This document shows, in pieces, positions 43,995-54,780 of a DNA stretch of 64,000 bases; position 1 is the first letter of the stretch; every line of letters begins with the position of its first letter. Below the pieces are notes generated by a model. The model did not search any database. It was given only the letters and a program-made list of their open reading frames with translations, and was not told the origin of the DNA. The translations under genes were made by a program, and so were the position numbers. The DNA comes from Isoetes taiwanensis (lineage: Eukaryota; Streptophyta; Lycopodiopsida; Isoetales; Isoetaceae), in contig JAJEKV010000184.1 of NCBI GenBank assembly GCA_021234155.1, positions 498,001 to 562,000 on the forward strand. Direction: 5' to 3'.

Positions 43995-45128
43995 TATGTT
44001 GGCTGCAGTTCAGTTTGGGTTGGCTCCTATTACAAGTTTTGTGTGTCCTTATCTAGTGCAAACCTTTATATTATGTAGTGAATGATGTATCTGTTTTGTT
44101 ATGTGGGTCGGTTTACTATGTGCCATGCTTTGTGGCACAGGTTCGAATGTTTAATATGCTGCCAGCAGCAGCGTAATGTCATGTGGTGAATGTAATATTT
44201 CGTCACTGTAATATAATGGTGCTCTTTTCATGGTCTGAAATTACCCTGGTTGTATTTCAGTTGCTGTTTTCTGTATTGGTTGAATATCCAATGGTTTCAC
44301 AATGGGTTTTCAATGGTTTAAATTGTTAAATGTCAAAAAGGTTAAGGTTGCACTATTAACTCTAATCATGCTTTTTGGTCGGTTATTGGATAAACATGGA
44401 AATCGAACTGGTTGGTCAAATAGAACAGTGCTAGTACATGAACTTTTCATATAATCAGCCTGTTCTAATGCCGAACCGATTGCATCCAGACGAATACTTA
44501 GGAAGCTCACATGATTACATGATTATCAAGCGGATGAGAAGCCAGATCTATCTCCCAGGGAGTATCTGAACAGACAATTGATGTTTTGTATGAAGTCGAT
44601 CAAATCAGTGCAAAATTCTGAGTTTGCAACAGTGACCAGTATTTTATGCTACAATAAACTATTAAAAACATTTGCACTATTAGATTAATGTTTTCGAAGG
44701 TCTAAGGTTTTTATTCTACATGGTTACTGATTGTCATTGAATGTGCAACTAGAAAATCAAGTTGAACTTAGGAACTTTTCAATTTCCTCAAAGTAAAGTC
44801 TATTTTTTTAAGGTCCTCGTAGACGCTAAAATAATATCTAGCGATCTATCTCTAAAAAAAAGGAAAAAAAATGAGATCATATATGAGAATATACTAAAGT
44901 TCATGTGTAATGAAGCTATTGCTTCTCCAACCCACAAAAGAGATGAAAGGCTCACGTTGTCGCCTGCCACAAGCTTACTCATACTATAAGGTTGTTTTTT
45001 GTCAGATTTCTATGAACGTCTTGGCCATAAATAGGCACAATCCTGATGATATATTACAAAGATATCTACTTATTTCAAGGTTTCATGTTTGATGATACAT
45101 GGAGACAATTTTGAAGGGAGCACGCAAT
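43995..45128. other. 3' flank of HUH-like copy 1, noncoding
   Basis: AT-rich DNA without recognised frames, between the end of the degenerate protein and the right copy of the 52-bp repeat. It may be the untranslated end of the element. Confidence 0.4.
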
Positions 45129-45180
45129 AAGGTTTGCACTAGATCTTTTTCTAAGGTTTTTTGGGTGTGGTGTGGGGTTT
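45129..45180 (+). repeat. 52-bp direct repeat, right copy
   Basis: Matches 41828-41880. It is followed at once by a GC-rich hairpin. Confidence 0.85.
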
Positions 45181-45183
45181 TTT

Positions 45184-45208
45184 TGGGTTGCCCCTAAGGG
45201 GGCAAACC
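45184..45208. other. GC-rich hairpin next to the 52-bp repeat
   Basis: 'GGGTTGCCCC' and 'GGGGGCAAACCC' form a strong stem with one bulged base around a short 'taa' loop. Confidence 0.7.
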
Positions 45209-45229
45209 CTCGTTTGTATGGGTTTGTGG

Positions 45230-46110
45230 CATATCCTAAGTATATGCTGGAATATACATAGAATATGCCGGTGGATCGCTAAAACCTCGCCGTTCCTCAG
45301 AACCGGCGGTACACACTGCGTCTTTGGATCAAGGATGTTTCAACCGGTAACTTGGTTGATCGACGCCCAATCGATGATGCAAATGCAAAAAAACAGAGTA
45401 AATGGTGGTAGATCAGGCTTGCACAGAAGGGGTTTTTTTACAGGTCATAAATCATGAGTTATCAGTGGAACTCATGCTTTGTGTTATGGAGGATGCGGGA
45501 TGCTTTTTCCAGAAGCCCATGGAGGAGAAGTTGGCGAATCATGCAATTCGGGCATGGCACTCGAAGGTATGCCCGCAAGATGTTAACTAGGGAGACCATG
45601 GGTTGGAGAGATTACTTAAATCATGTGTGCCGGATAAGATGAGAGCTTTTTTCCTCAAGTTTGTGGTCGAGCTCTTTTCTCCACACATCCGCATGCAAAG
45701 GGATGAGAAATACCTCAATGGAATGATATCAAAGAAAACAGGGTGGAAATGCCTTATCCGCTATTGCCCCCGCTTTTATGATAAGCTCAAGGGAAATCCG
45801 CCTTTGCGTAAGTTTACCCCGCTTTTCTACTTATCCGGTCTTGACTACATCGCCCATATAACTTAGAGCTCGAATTTTATCTAAAATGGGAAAAAATCAC
45901 AATAAGAATCACAACAAAAGGGCTTTATCAAAGATTCGATAAAGGGAAGATCATCGTTTCGGGAAACCTCGCTCAAACTTGCTTTCCCGGCATGTATTCC
46001 TAAGCATGAGAAAGGAATATTGAGAGAAGGAATATTGAGAGAAGTAGGATCGAATAGGAGGTTTCCATCGCCATAGTCGTGCATGCAATAATTATAACCA
46101 GAGTAATCTT
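45230..46110 (+). other. Unassigned stretch with coding-like frames
   Basis: Plus-strand frames such as 'QNRRYTLRLWIKDVSTGNLV' (about 45290-45355), 45402-45590, 45603-45866 and 'GLYQRFDKGKIIVSGNLAQ' (about 45920-45980) have protein-like composition but do not connect. They could be pieces of a decayed element or transferred sequence. I recognise no family. Confidence 0.3.
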
Positions 46111-47850
46111 TTTAAAATGGCGATAGCATAAAAACCCGTGAAAATCTTATTTGTTGATTCCATCGCAAGAGTCGCCGCTACAAACCAACCTTCTAGTCCA
46201 AATGCAATGGCCTCAAGAATGTGAGCTCGGCTTGAGCTTATAGCATCGGAGAGGAACAGAGCAAAAAGTTACGTAGATGCTCTATTTGTTGAGTCTAAGG
46301 CGATCATAGACTGGAGTGGGCGTCCGATGGAGACCATGGAGTTTGCTTCAGGCATCTCTGAAAAAAAAGGGAAAGCATGAATGAATCTAAGCGCATCATC
46401 AAGGTTCTTTGCCTTTGCATAATAATCCAGAACCTGTACAGATGCATGAGGTGGATCACCTGTTCAAAACAAAGATTTCATCAGAGATTCTCATTCAATA
46501 AATTAAATAGAAGAGTGGATCTACCTTATTTGAAAGCGCCGAACTCCATCGCTCATTGCTTAAGATCCCTTTCTTTTGGAAATCCAGGCCGGATTTGAAG
46601 TCTCAGTTTTATAAGGAAGTAGACATGCATTGAGACATGCAAAAGGCCGAAATGGACATGCAAGGCTAGTACACATGCAGTCGCATGGAGCAGATTAGGA
46701 TCTGGAGGAAGCCGCCATAGCCGCAGCTTCAATTCTGAATGCACCGGAACAGGACTCGTCGCCATGGCCATGGCGCCCAAGGTGACAAATGAAAAAGCGT
46801 AAGGCCCATCACTCCTTGCCGGTTTAAATGTCTTGCCCACCGGGACCTCCCCGCCATCATTTTTTTCGTATCGACAACCCGATAAGGTCTTTTTATTCTT
46901 TGCACGAAGTCTACCTACCCCCGCTTCTTTTATGGTGATAACTTTTAAGGCAAGATTTCCAATTTAAACAATGTTAGGTTTCCACGTAAAAGTTGTTTTA
47001 TGGTCCTAGTGGATGTTGACATGTATTTTTGGCCGAGGTGGAGGTATGAATCCCCCAGCCGTTTTTTTCCAAATTATCCCTCTATAGAGGTTGGTGTTTT
47101 TCTACTAATCCCCTTGCCTTAATGGGTTAAGGGCATTGGTCCCAATGTTTAGGGGCTTTAGTTTGAGGGCTCAATCGCGTATGTGGTATTAGGCCCCCTT
47201 GGAGGTGGTGGTATGATCTTTTTGTATGTTTTTTTTGGTGCCCCTCTATTCATGGTGGAGGTAATGAGTCGCCCCATGAATAGATTGGCTACCTATGTAA
47301 TATTCTTTTATGTTCTATATATCTTGTTGCCTAGCCTTAGTGGTTATGGTGTTTAGGTAAGGGGCATGCCTCAAGGTTAGTGATCATGGTTTCAAACCTT
47401 TATTATGTATGATACACTTGGTGGAGGTAAGGAGGTAAGAGTCCCCAAGTGCTATGGCTATGTTAGTGCTATTGTTGCAAAATAAAGTGCAAATCCTTCT
47501 GCTCCAAATTTCTTGGTTTTGGTAATAGATGGTTTTAGAGGTGAACATTTGAGATCAATGCACAATCCAATTAATGTTATTGAGGGGAATTGAATTGACA
47601 ATATTGTATTGTGTTTCATACATGTGTTCATGGATGATTGACATATTATATAGAAAAACAATCCTAAGTGCAAGTGCTTCCTAAGGCCAATGGCATTATG
47701 GGGCATGAAGCATTCATTCTATGTGCCTCCAAATGACATGTCAGCAACACGAGTAACATGGTTATTCATAAAGGCCCAAAAGCAGGAGGAGTTAAGCCAC
47801 TTCACCCTCTGGCCATGGAAGGCAACCCTCTGTGCGCAGCACCTTGTTTT
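46110..47850. other. Unassigned DNA
   Basis: A 95-codon minus-strand frame at 46840-46553, with 'MAMATSPVPVHSELKLRLW', could be a first exon, but no partner exon or domain is seen. 46870-47460 is T-rich with no frame. Confidence 0.3.
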
Positions 47851-47851
47851 T

Positions 47852-48895
47852 TAATGGTCCGTTGGTTTTTTTTTTTCAATGGTCCAAGATTTATTCCTAT
47901 TAGTTTTCTTAGAAGTTAGGTACAGGGGCCGGATTCATGCATGTGGCCTCTCTGAAAGGTCGTGGGCTGCGGCATGTGGCTGCAGGGGATTGTTGTGGCG
48001 GGCAGGACAGGAGTGGTGCTGCACATGGTGTTCTAGAGGTTGCTTTTCCATTGGCAATGGAGTTTTCGCTGCACTTCATAAGCTGCATGGTCGTCCATTT
48101 TCTTCCTGGCATATCTCAGTCATGGCAGCGGAATCGAGGTCTCCCACAGGTAAGTACTTGAGTTTCCTTCAGTGTGCTCGTTGCCATGTTCTTAAGGAGG
48201 CTGGCCAGGGGGGTATCGGGCAGGGGCAGGGGCAGTGTGGATGCTAAGGGGCATCCTCTTGAAAGCAATGTTGTTGCAGAATGCAGGGCTCTGTGGGAAG
48301 GTTTCAAACTTTCTGAGAATGAGAATCTCCATGGAGGCACGTTGCAAGCGGCGCCTTTTGTGCCAAATGCAAGCCAAGGAAAGAAGGTGGATGAAGGTGG
48401 GAAGGAAGCATCTGGGGATAATTCATGGCAATTCATGGAGTGCCTACGTTTGTTCGAAGACAAGGGGCCAGGTAGACAGAACTTCAGAACTTCAGAGGGA
48501 AGAAACCCCGTTGGCAAAGAAGGTGGTGGCCAGGGGAGGGAAGAACAAGAGGCCCAATGAGCTGTGTGAAGCTGTGGACGAGCCTTGCTCTCTTGACGTC
48601 AGTGTCATAGTCAGTGTAGGTGGGCTCGATGTTTGGGAGGGACTGTATCTTTCTGTGTGCAGATTCCTGGATAAAGAGTGTATCTCTGGGGTGGTCAGCC
48701 AAGAGCGGGGGTCCGAGCTAGACCACTTACATATTCAGTGTGTTTTGAGTTGCAGCGAGCAATCTTAGCACTCCAGCTATGGTAAATGTCAGACTGAAGA
48801 AGTATCTTGGCTGGGATAGCCACAAGTCTGCCGGGGGAATTATTCTATGCAAAGCCCTGAAGGACACAAAGCTGGAGTGCACTGCTACGACAATA
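47852..48895 (+). pseudogene. HUH/Rep-like (Replitron-type) protein, copy 2, truncated
   Basis: Colinear with 41888-42915, with small indels. It keeps 'SLDVSVIVSVGGLDVWEGLY' and the histidine motif in 'SELDHLHIQCVLSCSEQ' (about 48715-48765), a plausible H-x-H (HUH motif II). One frameshift follows, then 'VRLKKYLGWDSHKSAGG' and 'ILCKALKDTK'. Homology ends near 48890, so the Tyr motif and the whole C-terminal half are missing. It shares the upstream region of copy 1, including the 'ttcaatggtcc' start and the Cys/Trp-rich frames near 47940-48110, which may be noncoding. Confidence 0.65.
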
Positions 48896-48899
48896 GAAT

Positions 48900-50230
48900 A
48901 GTAATGTTGCTTTCAGCCTACACAAGCCAGTATTTATATAAAGACATGCGATAAAGATAAAAACTCTGCTAAAATCTCTACTGCCTACAAAAAGCTAAGA
49001 CTATTCTGGCTAGGATCAAAGAGGTTGGAAAGATAAAGCACAGGCTTGAACCAGGAAAAATACAAGATCAATTGCCTTGGGCTTCATATATTTAAGGTTC
49101 ACCATCAGACAGCCAAGTCCTGAATTTGCTAGGGGCGTAATGGAAGTCCCATTGACATCCATCCTTGGCTTTTGAACAAATTTGATGCGAAGGCAACTAG
49201 CATGCATCCAGCGTGATGTGCAAGTATAATGTGTTGAATGCTCCCGTTATAAGATGTTAATAAAATGCATTGAATGCTAAATGCGCTGATAGAAAGTGTT
49301 GAGCAAGCAAAACATCTTAGATATGCTCTTTTATTGAATCTCAAATGAGCAAGAAGATTATCAGTTATGCCAATGCTTCACAGACTACGTTAATAAATAG
49401 TTCCCTGCATAAATCTTGCATAAATCTTGCTCTGATTGTCATTTATGACAGATTTAAACCTTAACAATATCCAAGGGATGTTTAGCTGAGAGGACTATTT
49501 TAACGACAATAGGCAGGATGGCAAGATAACAATGAAAATGTCAAAAATAAGAAAATGAATATAGAGACTTGCAAACCCGCAATATCCAAAGATGACATAA
49601 TGCAGCTATATTATTTCTACAACAAATGCACATTAAAAGAGCAGTAAAAAAATTTAGGAAGGCAAAGACTGTCCTTTGGTAATCATGATCAAAGTTTAAG
49701 CATTTGCTTAAGCTTCCTTCATGTGCAAATGTGAGAAATGTATCAGGGTTGCTGTATGCAGAAAAACACAAAGACAACAAAGTTCAAAGCTATGATACAA
49801 AATAATACACTCTTCAGGAGGCCAAAGCATATAGTAGCCTCTGCAGGATATGTAGTAATAAGGAACACAAGGATCAAAATGCCTAAAGAAGCCCCAAAGC
49901 TTGATGCATCTTCATGTTCCAACATAAGGATGTTACTTATGAAGTCATGGGTTAGGGTTAGAAAGAGGCGGCAGCAAGAATTGGGTTTAAAGGCGAATCA
50001 AATTCAGCAGAGATGCAGATATGCTTGTTTTGTTCTGTTTGTGTTGTAAGCTGAAATGTTTTAGCGCATGTCTGCAAACAGAAGAAATGGAGTGTTTGCT
50101 TATGTTTTAGCGCATGTGTAAAAGGGGCAGAACATACCAATTCCTCTTGAATCCGAGAATCCAGTACGTCAAATCCGTATTGCCGCGTATTCCTCTAGCT
50201 TCCCCGCTGTTAGAAGACCCAGAGAAAACC
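48900..50230. other. Unassigned DNA upstream of the Ole e 1-like gene
   Basis: No gene recognised. Two short plus-strand frames (49738-50049 and a shorter one) show no domain. Confidence 0.4.
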
Positions 50231-50234
50231 TCCC

Positions 50235-50345
50235 CCTTGCTACGTGGACATTGCCACGTTAGGAAATCGTGCTAACAGTAAGGTGTGGCGTGCCATGACG
50301 CACGTTTAACGTAGTGCAATGGTGAATAAAAGAGCTCCAAACGTA
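50235..50345 (+). promoter_or_regulatory. Probable promoter region of the Ole e 1-like gene
   Basis: Two ACGT-core elements, 'ctacgtgg' and 'gccacgtt', face each other near 50239-50262, and further 'gcacgtttaacgta' ACGT cores lie near 50300-50313. An AT-rich 'gaataaaaga' at about 50324-50333 could serve as a weak TATA box roughly 40 bases before the ATG. ACGT cores bind bZIP factors in plants. Use here is inferred. Confidence 0.4.
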
Positions 50346-50370
50346 CCCTTGGATTCAAAAAGCATCTGTA

Positions 50371-51008
50371 ATGAAGATGGCGAACACAAAAATTGTTGGG
50401 TTTATGGTGTTTATGAGCACCTTGCTCATAGCTAATGCATTTAGAATTCCAGATAGCATTCCCAAAGTCCCTATTCCATCCATTCCTGATCCATCAAGCA
50501 TCCCCATTCCTTATCACAAACCAAGCTCCCCTCCACCATCACCACCATCACCACCGTCGCCGCACTCCGACCCTTCTCCTCCACCAGCCCATTACACCGT
50601 AGCCTACATCCATGGTTACGTCTACTGCCAGACATGTAGCTCCAAATGGTCCAAGTCTCTACCAGGTAACTTAAAGCTTTACTTCTCTAGTTTTTGTTGT
50701 TGTGTTAATTTAACCAAGTCTCATTGCACTTTGCAGGTGCTTTACTCGCGCTATCTTGCATGCATGGTAAGATTTATAAAAAAAGTTATGCTGACTCTAA
50801 AGGCTACTTCCAGTTCCAGATTAGTCCCCAGATCCAAATTGAGAGCTGCAAGGTTTCTGCTATTGCTTCCTATGACAAAAATTGTAGCATTCCTGTGAAG
50901 ACAAGTAACGGGAAAGTTACGTTCTCCAAGGTTTACAAGAATGCCAAGTTCTACAATACGGGTCCCTTTGCTTTTGGACCTGCTACATGCCCCAAACCTC
51001 ACTATTAG
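50371..51008 (+). CDS. Proline-rich Ole e 1-like secreted (cell-wall) protein, two exons
   Basis: Exon 1 is 50371-50665 and exon 2 is 50737-51008. The 71-base intron has a CAG/GTAAC donor and a TTTGCAG acceptor and splits a Gly codon after its first base. The 188-residue product has a signal peptide (about 1-23, 'IVGFMVFMSTLLIANA'), a Pro/Ser/Ile-rich region (about 25-75) with runs like 'PPPSPPSPPSP', then a Pollen Ole e 1 domain starting 'VAYIHGYVYCQTC'. Cysteines follow in 'SCMHGKIY', 'IESCKVS' and 'NCSIPVK', and the C-terminus is 'FAFGPATCPKPHY'. The family comprises secreted, disulphide-bonded extensin-like wall proteins; the exact role is unknown. An AATAAA signal lies at 51059-51064. 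Skipping the splice gives only a 175-codon frame that loses the domain, so splicing is required. Confidence 0.92.
50666..50736 (+). other. Intron of the Ole e 1-like gene
   Basis: GT...AG borders, 71 bases, T-rich 3' half. Removing it fuses 'SLP' to 'GALLALSC' in frame, restoring the domain. Confidence 0.92.
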
Positions 51009-51204
51009 ATCATATTTTCTCATTCATTCTTTATTCTTTTGTACCGATGATTTATATTAATAAACTTCAATTTGATTTTTTTACATTTTTCTTCTTTGGA
51101 CAATAATATATTTTTGCAGTTTAAATAAACTAGATAACTGTTATTTGGTATCAAGAACAAGTTAGCTCTTGGAATCAGAAGAGGATGAGAAGACCATTTT
51201 TAAT

Positions 51205-51290
51205 GCTTTGGACCCTATGCCCCAAACTTCACTATTAGATCATATTTTCTCATTCCTTCTTTATTCTTTTGTACCGATGATTTATCACTC
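51205..51290 (+). repeat. Duplicated 3' end of the Ole e 1-like gene
   Basis: About 75 bases repeat 50978-51054: the last codons ('atgccccaaacNtcactattag'), the stop codon and the following 3' UTR, with few changes. It is separated from the original by about 155 bases. Confidence 0.9.
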
Positions 51291-51660
51291 TTATATAATG
51301 CAGATACAATTCTGTTTGCACCTAATTTGTTTGAAGCCAATTTGTTTGAAGCGTTCTTAAATTGACACCTGGCATACGCATTTATCATGCATTTATGGCG
51401 GTTTCTCTGATTGTCGGAGGTATTGAATCAGATGTTTGTCTCCAGGTTATGGCGATGTATTATGTTTTAGCTTCGAGTTTTGGAATTGTAGAGATTAACC
51501 GGGGTGGTGTGGGGGGGTGGATTTTGGTCCTAGTTCTAGGCCATTTTGTGCTCACTTCATCCATTTCTCGCTCAACATCTGGTGTTCGATTCATTTCTTC
51601 TTTTACAAGCACGAGAAACGGTTGCTATAACCAGCATTGTTTTTTACAGATTAAGAGAAG
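51290..51660. other. Unassigned spacer
   Basis: A 100-codon plus frame (51362-51664) has no domain and is probably chance. Confidence 0.4.
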
Positions 51661-51661
51661 T

Positions 51662-51750
51662 TAGCAGTTATTCGTTAGCTAACGGCTAACGCGAAAATAA
51701 TGGCTAACGAGTTATCAACCAAGGTGATAACGCGTTATTTTGGGGCCAAA
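51662..51750. repeat. Left inverted repeat with TAACG motifs
   Basis: Contains repeated 'gttagc', 'ctaacg' and 'ataacgcgttat' motifs, ending 'ataacgcgttattttggggcca'. The last 22 bases match, inverted and with two mismatches, the segment at 60543-60565. It could be the terminal or subterminal part of a DNA transposon. Confidence 0.65.
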
Positions 51751-52000
51751 AAAAAAATCGAATTTTAACAAATTGAAACTTGTTATTGACTAATTCGACC
51801 ATGCTGAATTCAAATATGGAATCAGAATTTTGAACAGACTACTCTAACCTACTGAAACTTCATCTTAGTACCCAAACCAGTGTTGCGCTCAGTCTTACAG
51901 AATTCCCTTCATGTATCTGCATGTCCATAGCTTATCCTGCAATTAGTCCACATCTACCAATCCATAAAAATGTAGCACATAAATTTACTTGTTATTACTA

Positions 52001-52028
52001 CTAGTTATGGTGCCCGGCGTTGCCGGGC
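52001..52028 (-). mobile_element. Helitron 3' terminus
   Basis: On the minus strand GCCCGGCAACGCCGGGC (52028-52012, a perfect 7-bp stem) is followed by seven bases and then CTAG at 52004-52001, with T as the next base. A GC hairpin a short distance before CTRR with a T beyond is the hallmark of Helitron 3' ends. The element body would extend to higher coordinates. I did not find its 5' TC end or any Rep/helicase, so it is probably non-autonomous. Confidence 0.7.
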
Positions 52029-52029
52029 T

Positions 52030-53600
52030 TAGTAATAATCTGAAAAGGTGCCGATACATAAGCAAACTTATTACTTAGAAAGTGTTAAATGGGGAAGAGA
52101 TTTGCTTTCAAAAATTCCATGGGCTCTTCATTTGCTCACATGCAGTTTTGGATAGCTTTGTGGTAGCTTAAGCAGTGTGTCAATTATTGCCTAAGAAGTG
52201 TGCCAATCTTTGTTGCACAACCTAGAAGTGGATTAAGAAGAGTATAGTAACATTAAGCACCATGATAGGGCTTCAGTGAAAAGGATGTTGGTGGTTCTTT
52301 TTCTTTAGGGTTGGTGGTTGTCTTGAAGGTTTAGCTTTTCTTTATCTTATATATAGTGGTACAGAAACATATTTATTTATCTGTACTGTAAGTGAATGGA
52401 AATAGAGTGTAGATAAAACATCAATTGTCAAAGTTGAGCATGGATTTCACGACGTGATATTAACTAATGTTGTGGAGGAGCCCAATAGCTTATCGAGCTA
52501 ATGTGAGCTATGTGGTTGGATACTATTATGTCATGCCAAACAAAATAGACAAATTATATGTTGGAAGGTTCTGATTTTATTTGAGAGTCAAAATTTACTA
52601 TATGAACATTTTATTGGCTAATATCTAATATGGAGAGAGAATGTTGCGCTATATATAGTGAACTTTATATTTCAAGAATGATTTATCAGATGTGATACTG
52701 CCATATAGTAGTTGTTTGTGGATGCAAATGTGTGAAGATTGAGCTATCTATATGGAATGAGATAGTGCCATATAGATGTTTCATTTGAGGAAAATAATAA
52801 TATTTTATCTAATTTTAACGAAGAGAGCAGATAAACTAAATTAGTATATTAATGGTTGTTGTGTTATCAGGATATGGAATGCAAAACGATTATCTCATAA
52901 AAACCATTGAAACTTATGGCTTGCCACGTTTCTGCAAGAGGATTGCATATCAATCGCCGTCCAATATAGTATGTTGTCCTTTAAATGAAACTATGTCATG
53001 CAATTAAATGTGCTTATAGCTAGGCAGCACAATGTTAGAGCTGAGGGAAGGCTACTTTTAGCAGGCTTTGGTAGAACTACTTGATTGCTCCTTTAATTTC
53101 TCCTTTGTTACACATTTTGAACTCAATATGCAAGGTGGTTATGCAAAATTTTAAGAAATTGTCCACAGGAATAGGATGGAGAAGAGTAGAAAAGATAAAT
53201 GCCTACACACTTTTCATGCATTATTAAGTGCACTTTTAAATAATGTTAGTATATATTAGATTTAATGAGACTTGCACAAATACATGAAAGGAACCTTGTT
53301 TGTTCCTAAGCTCATATACACTGTAGTTTGTTAAACAAATCCTAGTTCCACACTTTATATATAAATACATGAAGCGTCATTCACATGAGCATCAAGTTGC
53401 TTGCAAGGTTGAAAATTGCACATCCGAAAAACACTAAGCCATGTTCAACTCCAGATCTTAAATAAATGATCATATTTTGTGATGGTAAAAGCTGCATGAA
53501 CAGCCAATTTCCATGGTTTTGGGTTTTTAAAACAGGGCCAAAAATATGTAGTCCTGAGGAATCCCAATGTACTTGCTACAAAAAAGTGCTGTTGCCCATA
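52030..53600. other. AT-rich DNA, no gene recognised
   Basis: Probable interior of the Helitron or of the inverted-repeat-bounded region. No frame of note. Confidence 0.4.
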
Positions 53601-53612
53601 TGTTCTAACAAC

Positions 53613-53693
53613 CAACATGAACAAATTCAACTTCAGATAATGAAGCTTTGCAAAACATAACGTTTGTTGGGACATTGGCTTTTCCGCCACGCA
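53613..53693 (-). other. Exon-like segment (minus strand)
   Basis: A 'tctatttctattgcag' acceptor precedes an 81-base open segment reading 'GGKANVPTNVMFCKASLSEV', ending at a GTTG-type donor. The composition looks like real coding sequence. No neighbouring exon was joined and no family was recognised. Confidence 0.25.
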
Positions 53694-54780
53694 CTGCAAT
53701 AGAAATATAGACATTACGAAAGCCAGATCCTGAAATACCTAAAACCTAAATCCTCAAATAATAATAGTAAAAACTCACTAAAAAGTTAAAATATAACTTC
53801 CAAATCTAGGAAGGTCATTGGAAAGAGTGCATACATGGCAGCCAAATTCTGAAAGCAAAATTCTGCCCGGACACGAACTACTCACAGACAATTGCTGCAT
53901 CTATTGTATTCAAACCTACATAAACAACAGAAGCTACAGCCTATGCTGCATCATAGCATCAAATGAATTTGCTGCATAGGTTTATTAGCAAGAACACAGA
54001 CTTCTCACATTCATTGAAATGCCTAACATAATATTATTTGCATAATCAAATAATTGATGTCGGAAAAAATAAAATAAGGATAGTAAATTGACAATAAAGG
54101 ATAGTAAACAATATCTTACATTAATCAAATCTATTTCATTGGAATTGATTAATCATCACAGGCTTCCTGCGTGCCAAAAATGGACGAATAAAGCTAGCAT
54201 ATTGGGCTATTTCATGTGAAGCAAAAAACTTTGGAAGGGACAAAAGCTGATATATCAAAGTGGTTTCTAATGGTTCCTAAGAATTACAGATTGTTTTTGG
54301 CTTGCTATTGCGTGATGCAGATTTGTCATGCCTATCTAAGGCGCCTACAACAAAGGGAAGAATACCTGATGTGTAGTGGAAGTCATCGTATTTTTGTAGC
54401 CTGGTTATCGCATCTATTCCCAGAGAGTTCTAATGATTAAGAAGATGGCTTCTTGCAGACACAAATTTATGCAGAAAAAACAAAGCAAGAAAAATAGAAG
54501 AATATAGTGCCTTCTTTCAGTCACAATTTTACAAAAAATAAAAGAGCAAGGGAATAAAAAGAATATGGTGCAAAATATACCTGTTGCATAATTGTAATCC
54601 TCAGCTTAAGGCTTTGCAACCGTCTTTATCATCTAAATTAGTAAATGCGACCTCAATGTGTGATCAAAAGGCTTACCATGAGAATTTCAAATTGCACATA
54701 CCAAAGCAACAAAAGAATGAGGAAAAAAATGTGTACCAAGTCCTTGCTCGAACTGGTTTTTGCTACAAACATTGCCTGTA

